Shown: one piece after another, positions 41,893 through 52,938 of the stretch
Layout of the letters: each line of letters begins with the position of its first letter
Numbering within the stretch: position 1 is the stretch's first letter
Origin: Diphasiastrum complanatum
Lineage: Eukaryota; Streptophyta; Lycopodiopsida; Lycopodiales; Lycopodiaceae
DNA: 64,000 nucleotides
Assembly: GCA_029204225.1 (NCBI GenBank)
Contig: CM055102.1
Location: 21,139,192-21,203,191, forward strand
Direction: 5' to 3'
Program-made: the position numbers and the translations under genes
Notes under the pieces: generated by a model
Seen by the model: the letters and a program-made list of their open reading frames with translations, nothing else
Databases searched by the model: none
What the model was told of the DNA's origin: nothing

Positions 41893-44040
41893 CTAGCTTC
41901 CAATGCTCCTAGCATAGTTTTTGCCAATAGAACTTTGATCCATCATAAGAATTATCTTCTTCCTTAGAATAGATCTCCTTTCAATGATCATGTAATGCTC
42001 AAAATAGAAACAACCATAATTGATATAGAGAATAGTGTCCACTTGGGATGCTTCACTATTTCTTACATCAATTTTACATGTAAAAATGTGACTAGAACAT
42101 GAAGAATCGAATAGAATGTAAATGAAATGATTCCACCATGCTTCCAACTCTGAACTCTCTAGAAAAATACAGCAAACAAACAATAAATGTGAGTGATCAA
42201 CTTTTGCTTGCATGTCTCCTCCTCCTTTGTCCTTTGTTGCCTTGTATCCACCATGATACTCCATGAATGAGCCTCCATCTTCATCTTGCCACAAGAAACC
42301 ATCAAACCTTGGAAATCCATGAGTAGGTGAGTACATAAATGATGCAAATCCAGCACCACATGACTCCATAAACCAAGTAGTTTGCACTAGTCCATCTTCA
42401 AGATCTACTTGACACAAGAAAATGACCATGAATTCACCAAAAATTGACAATCTCCAAGTATTGGCACCAAGTAGCTCAACACTTGAGAACCTAGCCATGG
42501 ATGAGTGACATAATGAACCTCCAATAGCTTCATTTCCATCAGCAAAATCAGCCAAGAACTCTAGTACAAATCCAAAATCAAAACAATGCTCACCAATGTA
42601 GCTAGTTTTACCATATCTTGACAATTTGCACACATCCACATGAAATTGCTCAAACATGAGATAGAACAAGTAAAGTAAACTTGAACAACACTTCCTTGCT
42701 GCTCCTTTGACCTTACTTGAGTCTTCAATATGCTGCAAAAACATATCCATAACAACTTTGCCAATTACCTCTCCTTTGATGCTCTTAACTATCTCCAAAT
42801 TGCCAACTTCCCTTTTGACTAGTTGAAGAGCTTTGAGATCAACCTCTTGATCTTCAACTTGACCATCAAAGTCATTGAACAAAAAAAAATTTCTAGATCC
42901 ATTACTTGATTTTACAGCAAGATAACATCCATCCACTTGCATAGCTCCATGTACACAAGAAGATCTTCCAAAAGATGTTCTATTCTTCATAAGAGATCGA
43001 TACTCAAGATCCATTGCTTGGATCCACTCCTCTTCTTTCCTTGCTTGATCTACACTTGTAAGATCATCCAAAGAGGTTAGGAAAGCAACATAATTTCCAG
43101 AAACTACTTGCTTACCCTTTTGATCATATGTGAGCCTTGAAGGTACTTGTCTTTCTCTTGATGTTCTCCTTGGCTTTTGACTTGATGAAGTTCCATCATC
43201 ACCACCATCCAAAGTAGGATCCTTCTCATCAACATCAAGAATGTTAGATCCATCTACTTTACCATCAATCATGCTTGAAGACACCTTTGGAATGTTTCCC
43301 TCATCAAAAATGACATCTCTACCAACAATCACTTTGTTAGTAGAAGGAATGTAAACCTTGTAGGCTTTACTCACCTCACTATATCCAACAAAAATACCTC
43401 TTCTTGAAGATGGATCCTCCTTGGTCCTATCATCAAGAGTAATGTTGACATAGCATGTGCATCCAAAGGTTCTTAGAAAGTTGACACTCGGCCTCCTCTT
43501 GAATAGCATCTCAAAAGGTGTCCTTCCATCCAAAATAGCACTCGGCCACCTATTGCACAAGAAATTGGCACACAACAAAGCTTGATCCCAAAATGGTTTG
43601 TCAAGATTAGCATTTAACCTCATAGCTTTAGCACTTTCACATAAAGTTCTATTCTTCCTTTCAGCCACTCCATTTTGTTGTGGGGTCCTTGATGTTGTAT
43701 ACTCCCTCTTGATCCCATACTCATCACAAAAGGCCTTGAACTTGTTAGATATGTACTCACCACCATTGTCACCTCTCAAGCACTTGATCTTTGTGGAGAA
43801 TTGGTTCTCCCTTGCATTCTTGAACTTGACAAAGACATCATACACTTCATCCTTGCTCTTTAGTAGATAGATCCAACAAAATCTACTAAAACCATCAATG
43901 AATGTTACATACATCTTAGCTCCACTATTGCTAATTGTAGTAAATCCATGAATGTACAAGTTGAAAAGGCTTTGTAGATCTAGTATAAGGTAGTCTATGT
44001 GACTTAGACAAAGCATAAGACTCACAAACATGCTTGTCAT
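41893..44040 (-). CDS. copia-F integrase fused in frame to unknown accessory ORF
   Basis: 715 codons. About residues 35-345 are integrase without its first catalytic block: FIDGFSRFCWIY, RGDNGGEYISNKF, QQNGVAERKNRTLCE, TPFEMLFKRRP, GIFVGYSEVSKAYKVY, then the RT linker and the first RT residues (WIQAMDLEYRSLMKNRT). Directly after that, without a stop, begin ~360 residues matching the copia-D ORF at 21760-22866: GAMQVDG, KSIKGEVIGK, CCSSLLYLFYLMFEQF, GFPRFDGFLWQDEDGGSF. The end diverges from D before RNase H. The in-frame fusion and the lack of stops argue for coding, but the element is damaged elsewhere. Confidence 0.6.
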   Translation of the reverse strand: MTSMFVSLMLCLSHIDYLILDLQSLFNLYIHGFTTISNSGAKMYVTFIDGFSRFCWIYLLKSKDEVYDVFVKFKNARENQFSTKIKCLRGDNGGEYISNKFKAFCDEYGIKREYTTSRTPQQNGVAERKNRTLCESAKAMRLNANLDKPFWDQALLCANFLCNRWPSAILDGRTPFEMLFKRRPSVNFLRTFGCTCYVNITLDDRTKEDPSSRRGIFVGYSEVSKAYKVYIPSTNKVIVGRDVIFDEGNIPKVSSSMIDGKVDGSNILDVDEKDPTLDGGDDGTSSSQKPRRTSRERQVPSRLTYDQKGKQVVSGNYVAFLTSLDDLTSVDQARKEEEWIQAMDLEYRSLMKNRTSFGRSSCVHGAMQVDGCYLAVKSSNGSRNFFLFNDFDGQVEDQEVDLKALQLVKREVGNLEIVKSIKGEVIGKVVMDMFLQHIEDSSKVKGAARKCCSSLLYLFYLMFEQFHVDVCKLSRYGKTSYIGEHCFDFGFVLEFLADFADGNEAIGGSLCHSSMARFSSVELLGANTWRLSIFGEFMVIFLCQVDLEDGLVQTTWFMESCGAGFASFMYSPTHGFPRFDGFLWQDEDGGSFMEYHGGYKATKDKGGGDMQAKVDHSHLLFVCCIFLESSELEAWWNHFIYILFDSSCSSHIFTCKIDVRNSEASQVDTILYINYGCFYFEHYMIIERRSILRKKIILMMDQSSIGKNYARSIGS

Positions 44041-44284
44041 TCCTTAAGGAACTTGGAAGACCAATCACAACCTTCTTCCTTGCCATTACCTCCAATGACT
44101 TGAAGTTGAGGTGTCCCATCCTTTTGTGCCAAACCTCTTGAATAGAAATTTGCTCCCTTGCAACACATCCAACTTGGTTAGCAATAACACAAGCATCAAG
44201 TTTGAACAACTTCCCTTGCCTTTTACCTTTTCCAATTAAGACATCTAGATCTCCATCATTAACAAGCATACATGAAGACATCAC
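43931..44284 (-). pseudogene. copia-F pre-integrase fragment
   Basis: On minus: MLVNDGDLDVLIGKGK, KLFKLDACV, then the zinc finger VWHKRMGHLNFKSLEVMA ... CESYALSKSH, with Tyr where the last Cys should be. It ends near PFQLVHS, where a small deletion and frameshift remove the first catalytic Asp of integrase; the other frame takes over at about 44040. No protease precedes it: nucleocapsid joins this segment directly. Confidence 0.7.
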
Positions 44285-44285
44285 A

Positions 44286-45127
44286 AAAGCATCGTCATTT
44301 GCATCTTACACATCCAAACCATCCTCATCAAGAGTAAGATTACCTTGCATATCTCCTTGATCTCTCTTCTTCTTGTAGAACTCACTTGCAAAGTGTCCTT
44401 TGATGCCAGAATAGAAGCACTTGAGCTTTGATCTATCCTTCTTTTTGCCACTTGAAAAAGCATCCACTTGATCTTGCCCTTTATACTACTTGATTTTGGT
44501 TTTGCCCTTGAATTTGCCCTTTGTGAACATAGCATCCTCTTGAAGTGTCGATGTAGATCCACCTCTTGCTTGAAGCCTATATTCTTCATTGATCAAGGTA
44601 TCCTGAAGATCCATCAAACTTGGCAAAGTCTTTTGAATAGCAATAGCATGAGCATCCAACAAGCCATTAAGAATCACTTGAATAAGATCTCCTTCCTTAA
44701 TGCTTTCATCTATGCAAGCTAACTCATCATTCAATGCTTTCATTCTCAAAACAAAAGTACTTGGATTTTCTTCATTCTTTTGCAAACAAGAAAAGATTTG
44801 CCTTCTTAGAGTCAACACTCTAGAAGTAGACTTGGATTCATAAAGCTTCTTCAATGAATTCTAAGCTTCCAAAGATGATGTGCACTTACCAACTTCCTTG
44901 AGAAGTTCATTGGTAACATTCATCTTTATCATGTGTAGAGCCTTCTTGGCCCTCTTGTCATACCTCAATTGATCTTGTTGTGTTGCTGGTCTCTCCTCCA
45001 AACCTACAACAATATCCAAAATATCATTCATCTCAAGAAGTGACTCCATCCTCACTTTTCATAATGAATAGTTACTTGACGTAAGTCTATCATTGGCTTC
45101 CAACATGACTCCAATTGAGGTTGCCAT
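44286..45127 (-). pseudogene. copia-F gag and damaged nucleocapsid
   Basis: ATG at 45125-45127, then LEANDRLTSSNYS and an in-frame stop, MRMESLLEMNDILDIVVGLE, IKMNVTNELLKEVGKC, a second stop at 44861, and the capsid to a Lys-rich end at UAG 44486-44488. Past the UAG the same frame gives KKKDRSKLKCFYSGIKGHF, a knuckle that has lost its second Cys and its last Cys. Closely related to copia-D gag over the whole length. Confidence 0.8.
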
Positions 45128-45714
45128 GTAGCAATGACCTGATCTTCTCTTTCAACTGTTTCAATGCACAAAGCACTCCTTTGAACAACAACAAATGCTT
45201 TCAAAAGAAATCACCAAGATTTGAAACTATCTCACAAATTCTCTTCTAGCACTTATCCAAGCAAATCAACACATAGAATCATGGAATCTTGATCAACCTA
45301 TGATTTATCCTCAATCTAATGACTTTTGCCACTTCCTAAGATTGAAACACACTCAAATGAAGTCCATCAACCTCACTATCTAGAGATCCAATCAAAATTA
45401 GGGTTTTGACAAAATCACAAAAAATTGACTATTCCAAATCTACATGCAAATGCTGAAAATTTGATATGCAATCTATAAGCCACCACTTAGGCTAAACCAA
45501 TGATCCAAAAATCGGCCAAATCCATCATGTGAATTAAAAAAACGGAATTGAACAAGTATATTGACCTATTTAGTGTTTTGATCTACAAAAGATCCAATCT
45601 ACAAAAGCAAAAAATCCAATTTTGGTGTAGAATCCTCTCTAGCATGCTCTAGACTTGATATCTTCACCAAATCATTGATAGATCTGATTTCCTCCTTCAT
45701 AACCTGAAACACAA

Positions 45715-45726
45715 GCTCTGATACCA
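45715..45726 (-). other. copia-F primer-binding site
   Basis: TGGTATCAGAGC on minus, exact, abutting the 5' LTR. Confidence 0.95.
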
Positions 45727-45838
45727 TGTGAAAGATTTCAGATCCTTAAGATCCAATCTACTTGAATGATCTTTGGTTAGAAAGAGAAATACACTATCAA
45801 TTTCACCAATGTAGAAAAATCAGCATCTACACACAATC
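45727..45838 (-). repeat. copia-F 5' LTR, truncated
   Basis: 112 bp matching the start of 40676-41326 with one difference, then a sharp switch at ACACACAAT to Sat370-like sequence. The promoter part is gone. Confidence 0.85.
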
Positions 45839-46177
<339 letters not shown>

Positions 46178-46312
46178 TATCTCATGCATATATCTAGTAG
46201 GTAATGTGCGGGCAACCCACCATTGTGATTTCATTATCATTTGACCATATTTGGAAGAGTTTTTTTACTTCTATTCTTCCCTCTTCTCTACATTGATGTT
46301 GTGTGATTGTTG

Positions 46313-47013
46313 GTGACAAAATTTTACGGGAAATTCAATCCCAATCAATCCTAAAAGTGATGAAGAATGCATAAATCAAAGATCTAGATCCAAACTATGA
46401 GCTAGAATCAAGACTAGTTACCAAAACAAGCTAATTTGGCATTTAACTCCACAATAGGCACATAGATTTGATCAAACACACTAAAGTAAAGTGCAGAAAA
46501 CTTCTCAGACCTGTAAAAAACTTCAGTACCTTCCAAATCAAGTAATTAGTGCATAAAAACACTCACATCCAATAGCTAGAACTCGCCACCCAAAGACAAT
46601 CTTGATAGAAGTGAAAAAACTCAATTTTTCTTCATATTTGGATGGAGATCCCATCATACATTTATACTTTTCAAGCTCGGATCTGAGCATATTAGGGCAC
46701 CTCTGAACTTATCATACCCTAACCCTAATATCTAACCTAATAGGACATTGGATCCACCCTAACTTCGGGTCAAGTTCTCAAGATCCAAAAACAATGTAAA
46801 ACATGCTTTGTTTAGATCCTGGAATTTTTCTAGCCTATCTAAACAAATTTTGGCCTCATTTCAAAGATACTATCACAGTGTAATATGAGGAATGAAGTCT
46901 TTGGAAATCATTCTATGTGATTTGGCATGTGTGGCATCTACTTACATGGCCACTTTGCCAATTACAATGCATGTGACCAAAATTGGTCAAGCTAGAGTTG
47001 TGAAATTTCAGCA
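46313..47013 (-). repeat. Probable solo LTR of a copia-E-like family
   Basis: About 700 bp starting (G)TGACAAAATTTTACGGG and ending GTGAAATTTCAGCA. Its right end follows the order of the copia-E LTR end: TTTGGCATGTGTG, then CATGTGACCAAAATTGGTC, then AAGCTAGAGTTGTGAA. TGTTG flanks both sides (46308-46312 and 47014-47018), with one extra G on the left. No internal domain is present. Confidence 0.6.
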
Positions 47014-47510
47014 TGTTGTGAATGATCTTAGGGGTGAATACAAATAGTATATATTTTGTTGTACAAACTGGTGGAAAGTACCACAAGGTTGAATATGAAC
47101 AATGTATAGTTTAGTTGCCATTCTATGCTCTTTTGTTGAAGGTTTCCATCAAACTAGTTGGTATAATGATTGATAATCTCTAGATCATGGCAAAGTGGCA
47201 ATAGAGGCCCATTCATGGTGTCTTTTGGCACATACACCTCACATGAGGTGGAATATGGAGAATACATGCATGCACTCATTCATAACTTTCACATATTACA
47301 TGTGTGCTACTCTTTTTAAAGAGACATCAAAGGTGAAAGCATGGAAGGGCCCCTTGGGGTCAAAGGGAAAAGATGGCAGGTGGCTAGTAGGCGGGTGGCT
47401 AGTAGGCGGTGGGCATGGGATCCCACGGCGGCCCGCAGGTGTGGACAATGCACCACATCGTCTACTAGACCGCTCTCCATTGCCAACAAACTCTAACATC
47501 CTCTTGCTGA
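47014..47510. other. Unassigned spacer
   Basis: No gene recognised. A GTGGCTAGTAGGCGG motif is duplicated in tandem around 47383-47412; this patch is notably GC-rich compared with its surroundings. Confidence 0.35.
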
Positions 47511-48343
47511 AAGCCTAGACTCCTCATTCACCAAGATTTCTTGCAAGTCTTTCATACTTGGCAATGTCTTTTGAATAGAAAAAATTTACACAAGATTAGG
47601 ATGATCATCCAACAAGCCATTAAGAACTACTTGAACAAGTTATAAGGCTCCTTAATGCTTTCATCAATACATGGTGACTCATTATTGAATTATTTAACCC
47701 TCAAAACAAAAACATGAGCACTTTCATCCATCTTTTGTAAAATTTGAAAGATTTTCCTCCTAAGGGTCATAACCCTTGATGTGGGCTGGACTCATAAACC
47801 TTCTTTAAAGCTCCCCAAGCCTTACTAGATGAAGTACACTTACCAACTTCCTTGACAAGTTCATTTTTCACATTCATTTTGATCACCTGAAGGGCTTTCT
47901 TTGGCCTCCTATCATACCTAAATTGTTCTTGAGGTGCCAAATATCTCTCATCCACACCTGCAACAATGTCCATCAACTCATTCATCTCAAGGAGAGACTC
48001 CATTCTCACCTTCCAAGATGAATAGTTGCTTGAGGTAAGCCTATCATTGCTCTCCAACATGAAGCCTCCATTTGTAGCCATGTTGAAATGATATGATCTT
48101 CTCTTTCAACCTATACCAATGCACTTAGCACTCTCTTGAAAGTCAACAAATGAATCCAAGAAGAAATCACAAAGATATGGAACCTCTCAGATCTCTTTGT
48201 TGCACAAAACTAGCCAATTCAACACAAAGAATTGATGACACTTGATCAACACATGATAAACCTACAATATCATGAACTTTTGCACTCTCCTAAGATTGAA
48301 ACACACAATATCATGAACTTTTACACTCTCCTAAGATTGCACC
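47511..48343 (-). pseudogene. Gag fragment of the copia-D/F family
   Basis: Minus-strand gag from ATG 48081: LESNDRLTSSNYSSWKVRME, IKMNVKNELVKEVGKCTSS, then a break after the KKVYESS block; further homology to the capsid continues out of frame to 47511. Upstream (48082-48340) is leader matching copia-D. A ~41-bp piece of leader is tandemly duplicated near 48266-48340. No LTR of its own; it abuts the truncated copia-G LTR. Confidence 0.7.
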
Positions 48344-48686
48344 CCTTGGTCAAAACCAACTTTTGACTCTATCACACATCAAATTACTTTCTTACAAGTG
48401 TCAAAACACTATTCATGTGCCTATCTAGCTCAAGATTGCGTCATGACTCACTTTTTTTGGCTCAATAGAGGCACTACATGTGGATTTTGCCAATTTGCCA
48501 TCTATGCCAAGTTTTGGACCTATCACAACTCTACAAAAAGAAGATTGACATAAAAACTTTATGAAATCCCTAAGACTAAGATAAACTATTTTACACATGT
48601 GGGAACATGCTCCACACATGTTAAATGTACTCACAACTATAAAAAAACATGAAATTGCCAAGCTAGATTTTTGCCAATTTTTCACA
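48344..48686 (-). repeat. copia-G 3' LTR, truncated
   Basis: 343 bp matching the end of 52109-52938 (from CCCTTGGTCAAAACC to TTTTTCACA). A purine tract (TTTTTGAGGAG on minus) lies immediately inside. Confidence 0.8.
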
Positions 48687-48784
48687 CTCCTCAAAAAGAT
48701 AGCTTGGAAAGGTTCTAGATCATTTGAGAAGTTTGTGAAACTTTTTGAGTGGGTCCTTTTCTATGTAAACGAAGTAGAAAACCA

Positions 48785-49831
48785 TCAAAAGGATCCATCA
48801 TAGCAGCACCTCACCAGATCCATGATAAGATCTCTTTGGTAGAAATCTCTTGCCAATATCTTTGAAGAGTACTCCACCAATATGCCACTATGACCATGTA
48901 CTTCCTCCATGCTTGATGATGGCATTTGATTTAAAAGCTCCACTTCATGATGGCTGCACCATAAATAGAGAAATTGAGGCTTCCAAGCCTCATGAAGATC
49001 ATAGAGATCAAGATCATAAGATGAGCAAAAGTGTAGATCTTCAAGATTAAGCATACTAGCTTGACTAGTCCACGTGCTACGAACTTTATCCATGATGAAT
49101 CTAATCTTGAAATCAAATACAATATTTATCTTCTTGAGGCTAAATATTTGCTCAAGGATGTGGGTGTCCTCTTTGGATATTTCACCTAATCTTAAGAGAA
49201 GTTTACAAAATGCCTCAAAGCATGTAAAAACATGATTTTTCAAACTATGAGTATCAAACTCAATCTTGCTCTTACAAAATCCAAGAGCATGATTTTGATA
49301 ACACAATCTCTTGCTTTCAAAGAATTTTGGATACATATCTAAGTCTTTCATGACAAGAAATATGTCCATATAATAAGCATCATACAAAACTAGTATTGCC
49401 TCTCTTGAACTTTGAGATGTAAAACTCTCAATAAAACAAGATAGTGCATCAAGCAATGGAAGATAAACATAAGTGAGAATGTTAAAGTGAATACCACCTG
49501 AAAATTGCCTCTCTTTACCATAAAAGATGAGCCATAAGGACTTGGCTATCCATCTTGAAGATCCCCTTGAAGTCATATGTTGAGGAGGCTCCTCCTCAAA
49601 CCTCGACCCCTTCACATCTTGATAATCTTCAATAGATATGATTTGAGATGCATCTTGAGATGCCTTGAGCTCGGCCCCTTCCAAGGTTGAATGTCGATCT
49701 TCATAAAATATGACTTCTTTGCTCTTTATCACTATTGAAATAGAGAGTATAATGGCTTTATAGGCCTCCTTGGTGGATAAGCATCCAACCATGATCCATG
49801 AGCTTGGATCATCCATCCTCCTTGTTTCCAA
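48785..49831 (-). CDS. copia-G integrase tail fused to unknown ORF
   Basis: 348 codons. Residues 1-105 are a decayed copia integrase C-terminus and linker (METRRMDDPSS, STKEAYK, SKEVIFYEDR, then WLIFYGKERQFSGGIHFN). From about residue 110 the copia similarity ends. The remaining ~240 residues have no recognised motif: hydrophobic/aromatic (YLPLLDALSCFIESF; HVFTCFEAFCKLLLRLGE), then HEAWKPQFLYLWCSHHEVEL. RT should be here. The layout parallels the unknown ORFs of copia-D and copia-F, but I cannot show homology to them. Confidence 0.5.
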   Translation of the reverse strand: METRRMDDPSSWIMVGCLSTKEAYKAIILSISIVIKSKEVIFYEDRHSTLEGAELKASQDASQIISIEDYQDVKGSRFEEEPPQHMTSRGSSRWIAKSLWLIFYGKERQFSGGIHFNILTYVYLPLLDALSCFIESFTSQSSREAILVLYDAYYMDIFLVMKDLDMYPKFFESKRLCYQNHALGFCKSKIEFDTHSLKNHVFTCFEAFCKLLLRLGEISKEDTHILEQIFSLKKINIVFDFKIRFIMDKVRSTWTSQASMLNLEDLHFCSSYDLDLYDLHEAWKPQFLYLWCSHHEVELLNQMPSSSMEEVHGHSGILVEYSSKILARDFYQRDLIMDLVRCCYDGSF

Positions 49832-49839
49832 AGGAATAT

Positions 49840-50307
49840 ATGAAAATCAAGAACCTTCAAAGACGCTAAGGTAATCATCCTTAGGCTTCTTGAATGATAT
49901 TTCATATGGTGTATTTCTTCCAAGAGCTTCAATACTCCTCAAAGCTTTGATTTTCAATGGGAACTCCATCTCAACATATGCTTTGAATAATAGGAAATAA
50001 TCATGCACCATAAACCTTGAAGAAAGAGGAAATGTGCATCTTGTGTGATCATCCTCCTTTGAAGACTTGGATACATAAGCAGCATCAAGAGATTTTGCAC
50101 TCTCCCTGTATTCGATTTGTAGATGCCTTCATGTCTAGATCCACATGCAAGGATCTCATCATCCTTTTTTATCACACAATTGTCAATATGGAAATTGGCA
50201 TCAAGACCACCATCAAGTAACCTGCCAACACTTATTAAATTCTTTGTAATCTTGGGAACAAAAAGAACCTCTTGAAGAGATAGAACTTTTGATGATGCAA
50301 GCTTCAA
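49840..50307 (-). pseudogene. copia-G post-protease and integrase scraps
   Basis: On minus from 50307: LQEVLFVPKITKNLISVGRL, NCVIKKDDEILACGSRHEGI, the segment between protease and pre-integrase in copia elements. It then jumps to frameshifted remnants ending with NTPYEISFKKPKDDY from the integrase C-terminal region. The pre-integrase finger and integrase core are deleted. Confidence 0.65.
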
Positions 50308-50318
50308 GGGAATAGTCC

Positions 50319-51353
50319 CTACTCCTTGGACTTCTTGACTCCTCCATAAGGCATAATTTTTGAAAATGAATCCTTGGAGCTACACATATGTGAAGATGCT
50401 CCACTATAAATATACCAAGAGTCATCCATCTTGAAGGTGGAAGAGGAGAATTTTGATGCCATAAGTGAGCATTCTCCATCACTTGCAATAAAGTCTTCTT
50501 TCTCATGAGAGATGTTGGCTTGCTTGAATTGATTCTTCTTCTTGAAGCAATTGGTGGCATAGTGGCCTTTCTTGCCACAAAAGAAGCACTTAACATCTTT
50601 CAACTTATTCTTTGAAGTAGAATATTGAGAGGAATCATCATCCTCTTTATCTTGGTCTTTTGCTTTGTCCTTAGAGAAGTGTTGGTGTTGCTTTTTGTGA
50701 TCCTTGTGCTTGGCAAATAAAACTTTGTCTTCACCATTATGATTGAGTGATAACTTCTCCATCCTTAGTAGCTTGTTCTCTTGTCTTGATTCTTCAGCCA
50801 TCAGAACACTTTGCAATGCCTCCAAGCTTGGTAGCTCTTTCTTGATAGCATAGTATTGGACAAGATTGTCATAATCATCTTTCAAGCCATTGAGTATGAC
50901 TTGAACTAGCTCACTTTGATTGATAGGATCTCCAATACATGCAAGCTCTCTTTGGATGTCTTTGACTCTCAATACATAATTGGTTGCACTTTCATCACTC
51001 CTTTGATAGCTCTTAAATATTTGATTCCTTAGAGTGAGAAGTCTTGAGGTATTCTTGGCTTCATAGATTGCTTTAAGAGTGTCCCAAGCATCCTTGGCCA
51101 ATGTGCAAGCACCAATCTACCTCAAAATCTCATTGGAGACATCCATTTTGATATAGTGGAGAGCCATCCTAGCTCTCTTCTTGTACTTTTGAGCTTCTTG
51201 AAGGATTCGAGGCTCCTCCCCAATCCCAAGCACAATATCCATCACATCTTGGAGTGTTAGAATGGACTCCACTTTCAACTTCCAAATAGAATAATTGGAA
51301 GTAGATAGCCTTTCACTAGGCTCCAAAAGATAGGAACCCATTGATGCCATGAA
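50319..51353 (-). pseudogene. copia-G gag and mutated protease
   Basis: Starts near 51350 (MASMGSYLLEPSERLSTSNY), UBN2 capsid, one in-frame stop at 51117-51119 between SNEILR and IGACTLAKDAW, then open to 50319. Knuckle CFFCGKKGHYATNC is intact. The protease motif reads WYIYSGASSHM: Tyr replaces the catalytic Asp. Without that residue no proteolysis is expected. Close to copia-C gag in the capsid (VMDIVLG, YKKRARMALH). Confidence 0.8.
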
Positions 51354-52096
51354 ATAGTAAAGGCTCCTTGTGAATTGGACAAAAAAGTATTGCTCTCTCT
51401 CTCTTACTATAGGACTCAAAAAGGTTGTGTACCAATGCCTATGCAAGATCTTGCAACAAAGTGAGATGTGCTCCTCACTAGCTTTCCAATCTCTACCAAA
51501 CAAGATCAAAATCTTTTCAAATGATTGAGTATGTGCAAAGTTAGGACCAAACACACTTAGCACGTGTGAAGTACACTTATAAACCAGATTTGACTCAAAT
51601 ACAATGATTTTGTATGAAACAAATTGGCAAAGATCTCAAAACAATGCCTAGATCTCAAGTAGGTAGTATTGGCAAGCATAGAAGTGTGATTTTTGGCCAA
51701 ACCGGCATATGAGAGTCATAAATAAAAGTGTCCAACCAGGTGGGGTGCCCTACCCACCTTGATTTGATTGACTATAACTTTTGATTGGGAGATCCAATCA
51801 CTATGAAATTGATTGCTACACAAACTAGACTTGGATAGCTTTCAAACCAGCTATCAAGCATCAGATTTGGCTCACACATGGAGGAGAACTATAAGACTGA
51901 ATTTTGTTGTCCTTCACACATGTCTGAGCAAAAAAATCTGTACAATATAAAAAATGTTTCAATCCTTATGATAATGAACCATTTTGATCAAGAAATGCTT
52001 GAGATAGCATGGGAGATGCAAACTACTCTCTCTAGATCTAGATTTTCAAGAAATTTTTGAAACTTTGGATGAAACAGGCATCAAAAGCTTAGGTAG
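51354..52096 (-). other. copia-G untranslated leader
   Basis: Leader between gag and primer site. No coding signal. GCACGTGTGA near 51560 is a partial copy of the LTR palindrome. Confidence 0.5.
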
Positions 52097-52108
52097 GCTC
52101 TGATACTA
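52097..52108 (-). other. copia-G primer-binding site
   Basis: TAGTATCAGAGC on minus, one mismatch from the initiator tRNA-Met site, abutting the LTR. Confidence 0.85.
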
Positions 52109-52938
52109 TGTAAAAATTCACACATGTGAGAATGCCCTAATGTGTGAAATTGAGCTCCTAAGCTTGGCTCTTGCACTATAGATCTTCTAATAATTGAAAT
52201 CCAAGATCAATGACAAAATCTAAGGCAAAGAGACCAATCTACATGCATTCATTCATTACAAAGGTGTTTCACACGTGTGGAAACATGTACTATTGAAGAC
52301 TCCTCTCCTCGGGTAGAGAGAGAAACCACCACTTTTGGTGAAGGGTAGCGAGAGAAATATACTCAAAATTGATAAATCTCCAAATTGACTCAATAACTCA
52401 CCTTACATAATGATCATACGGAGAAGTACATATAGAGTTTGTGGAGATCCCTCCTTGCATGCTATTGGACCCCTAATCATAGCCTCTTCAATTCTATTGG
52501 ACCCCTAATCATAGCCTCCTTGATTCTATTGGACCCCTAATCATCACCTCCTTAATCTTATTGGACCCCTTATCATAACCTCCTTAATCTTACTGGAACC
52601 CTTGGTCAAAACCGACTCTTGACTCTATCACACATCAAATTAATTTCTTACAAGTGTCAAAACCCTATTCATGTGCCTATCTAGCTCGAGATTGCATTAT
52701 GACTCACTTTTGGCTCAATAGAGGCATTACATGTGCATTTTGCCAATTTGCCATCTATGCCAATTTTTGGTCCTATCACAACTCTACACAAAGAAGCTTG
52801 ACATAAAAACTTTATGAAACCCCTAAGACTAAGATAAACTATTTTACACATGTGGGAACATGCTCCACACATGTGAAATGTACTCACATATATAAAAAAC
52901 ATGAAATTGCCAAGCTAGATTTTTTTCAATTTTTCACA
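52109..52938 (-). repeat. copia-G 5' LTR
   Basis: 830 bp, TGTAAAAATTC...TTTTTCACA on plus. Contains CACACGTGTG at 52270-52279 and the 32-bp tandem array at 52464-52606. Followed directly by Sat370. Confidence 0.85.
52464..52606. repeat. 32-bp tandem repeat inside copia-G LTR
   Basis: About 4.5 copies of ATTGGACCCCTAATCATAGC plus 12 bp, with period 32 (copies at 52464, 52496, 52528, 52560, 52592). The units are slightly diverged. Confidence 0.9.

Larger units (their letters stand above)
40676..45838 (-). mobile_element. copia-F, chimeric element with RT replaced
   Basis: Minus-strand element of the copia-D group (similar gag and LTR). 3' LTR 40676-41326 is complete. The 5' LTR keeps only its first 112 bp (45727-45838), cut off by Sat370-like sequence. 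Order on minus: gag, damaged zinc knuckle, pre-integrase, integrase, unknown ORF, RNase H, LTR. Protease and RT are missing. The unknown ORF matches that of copia-D. Confidence 0.85.
48344..52938 (-). mobile_element. copia-G, chimeric element lacking RT
   Basis: Minus-strand element with an intact 5' LTR (52109-52938, 830 bp) and a 5'-truncated 3' LTR (48344-48686). Gag and nucleocapsid are nearly complete, protease is mutated, integrase is mostly deleted, and RT/RNase H are replaced by a long unknown frame. It adjoins Sat370 on the right. Its gag is closest to copia-C. Confidence 0.8.
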
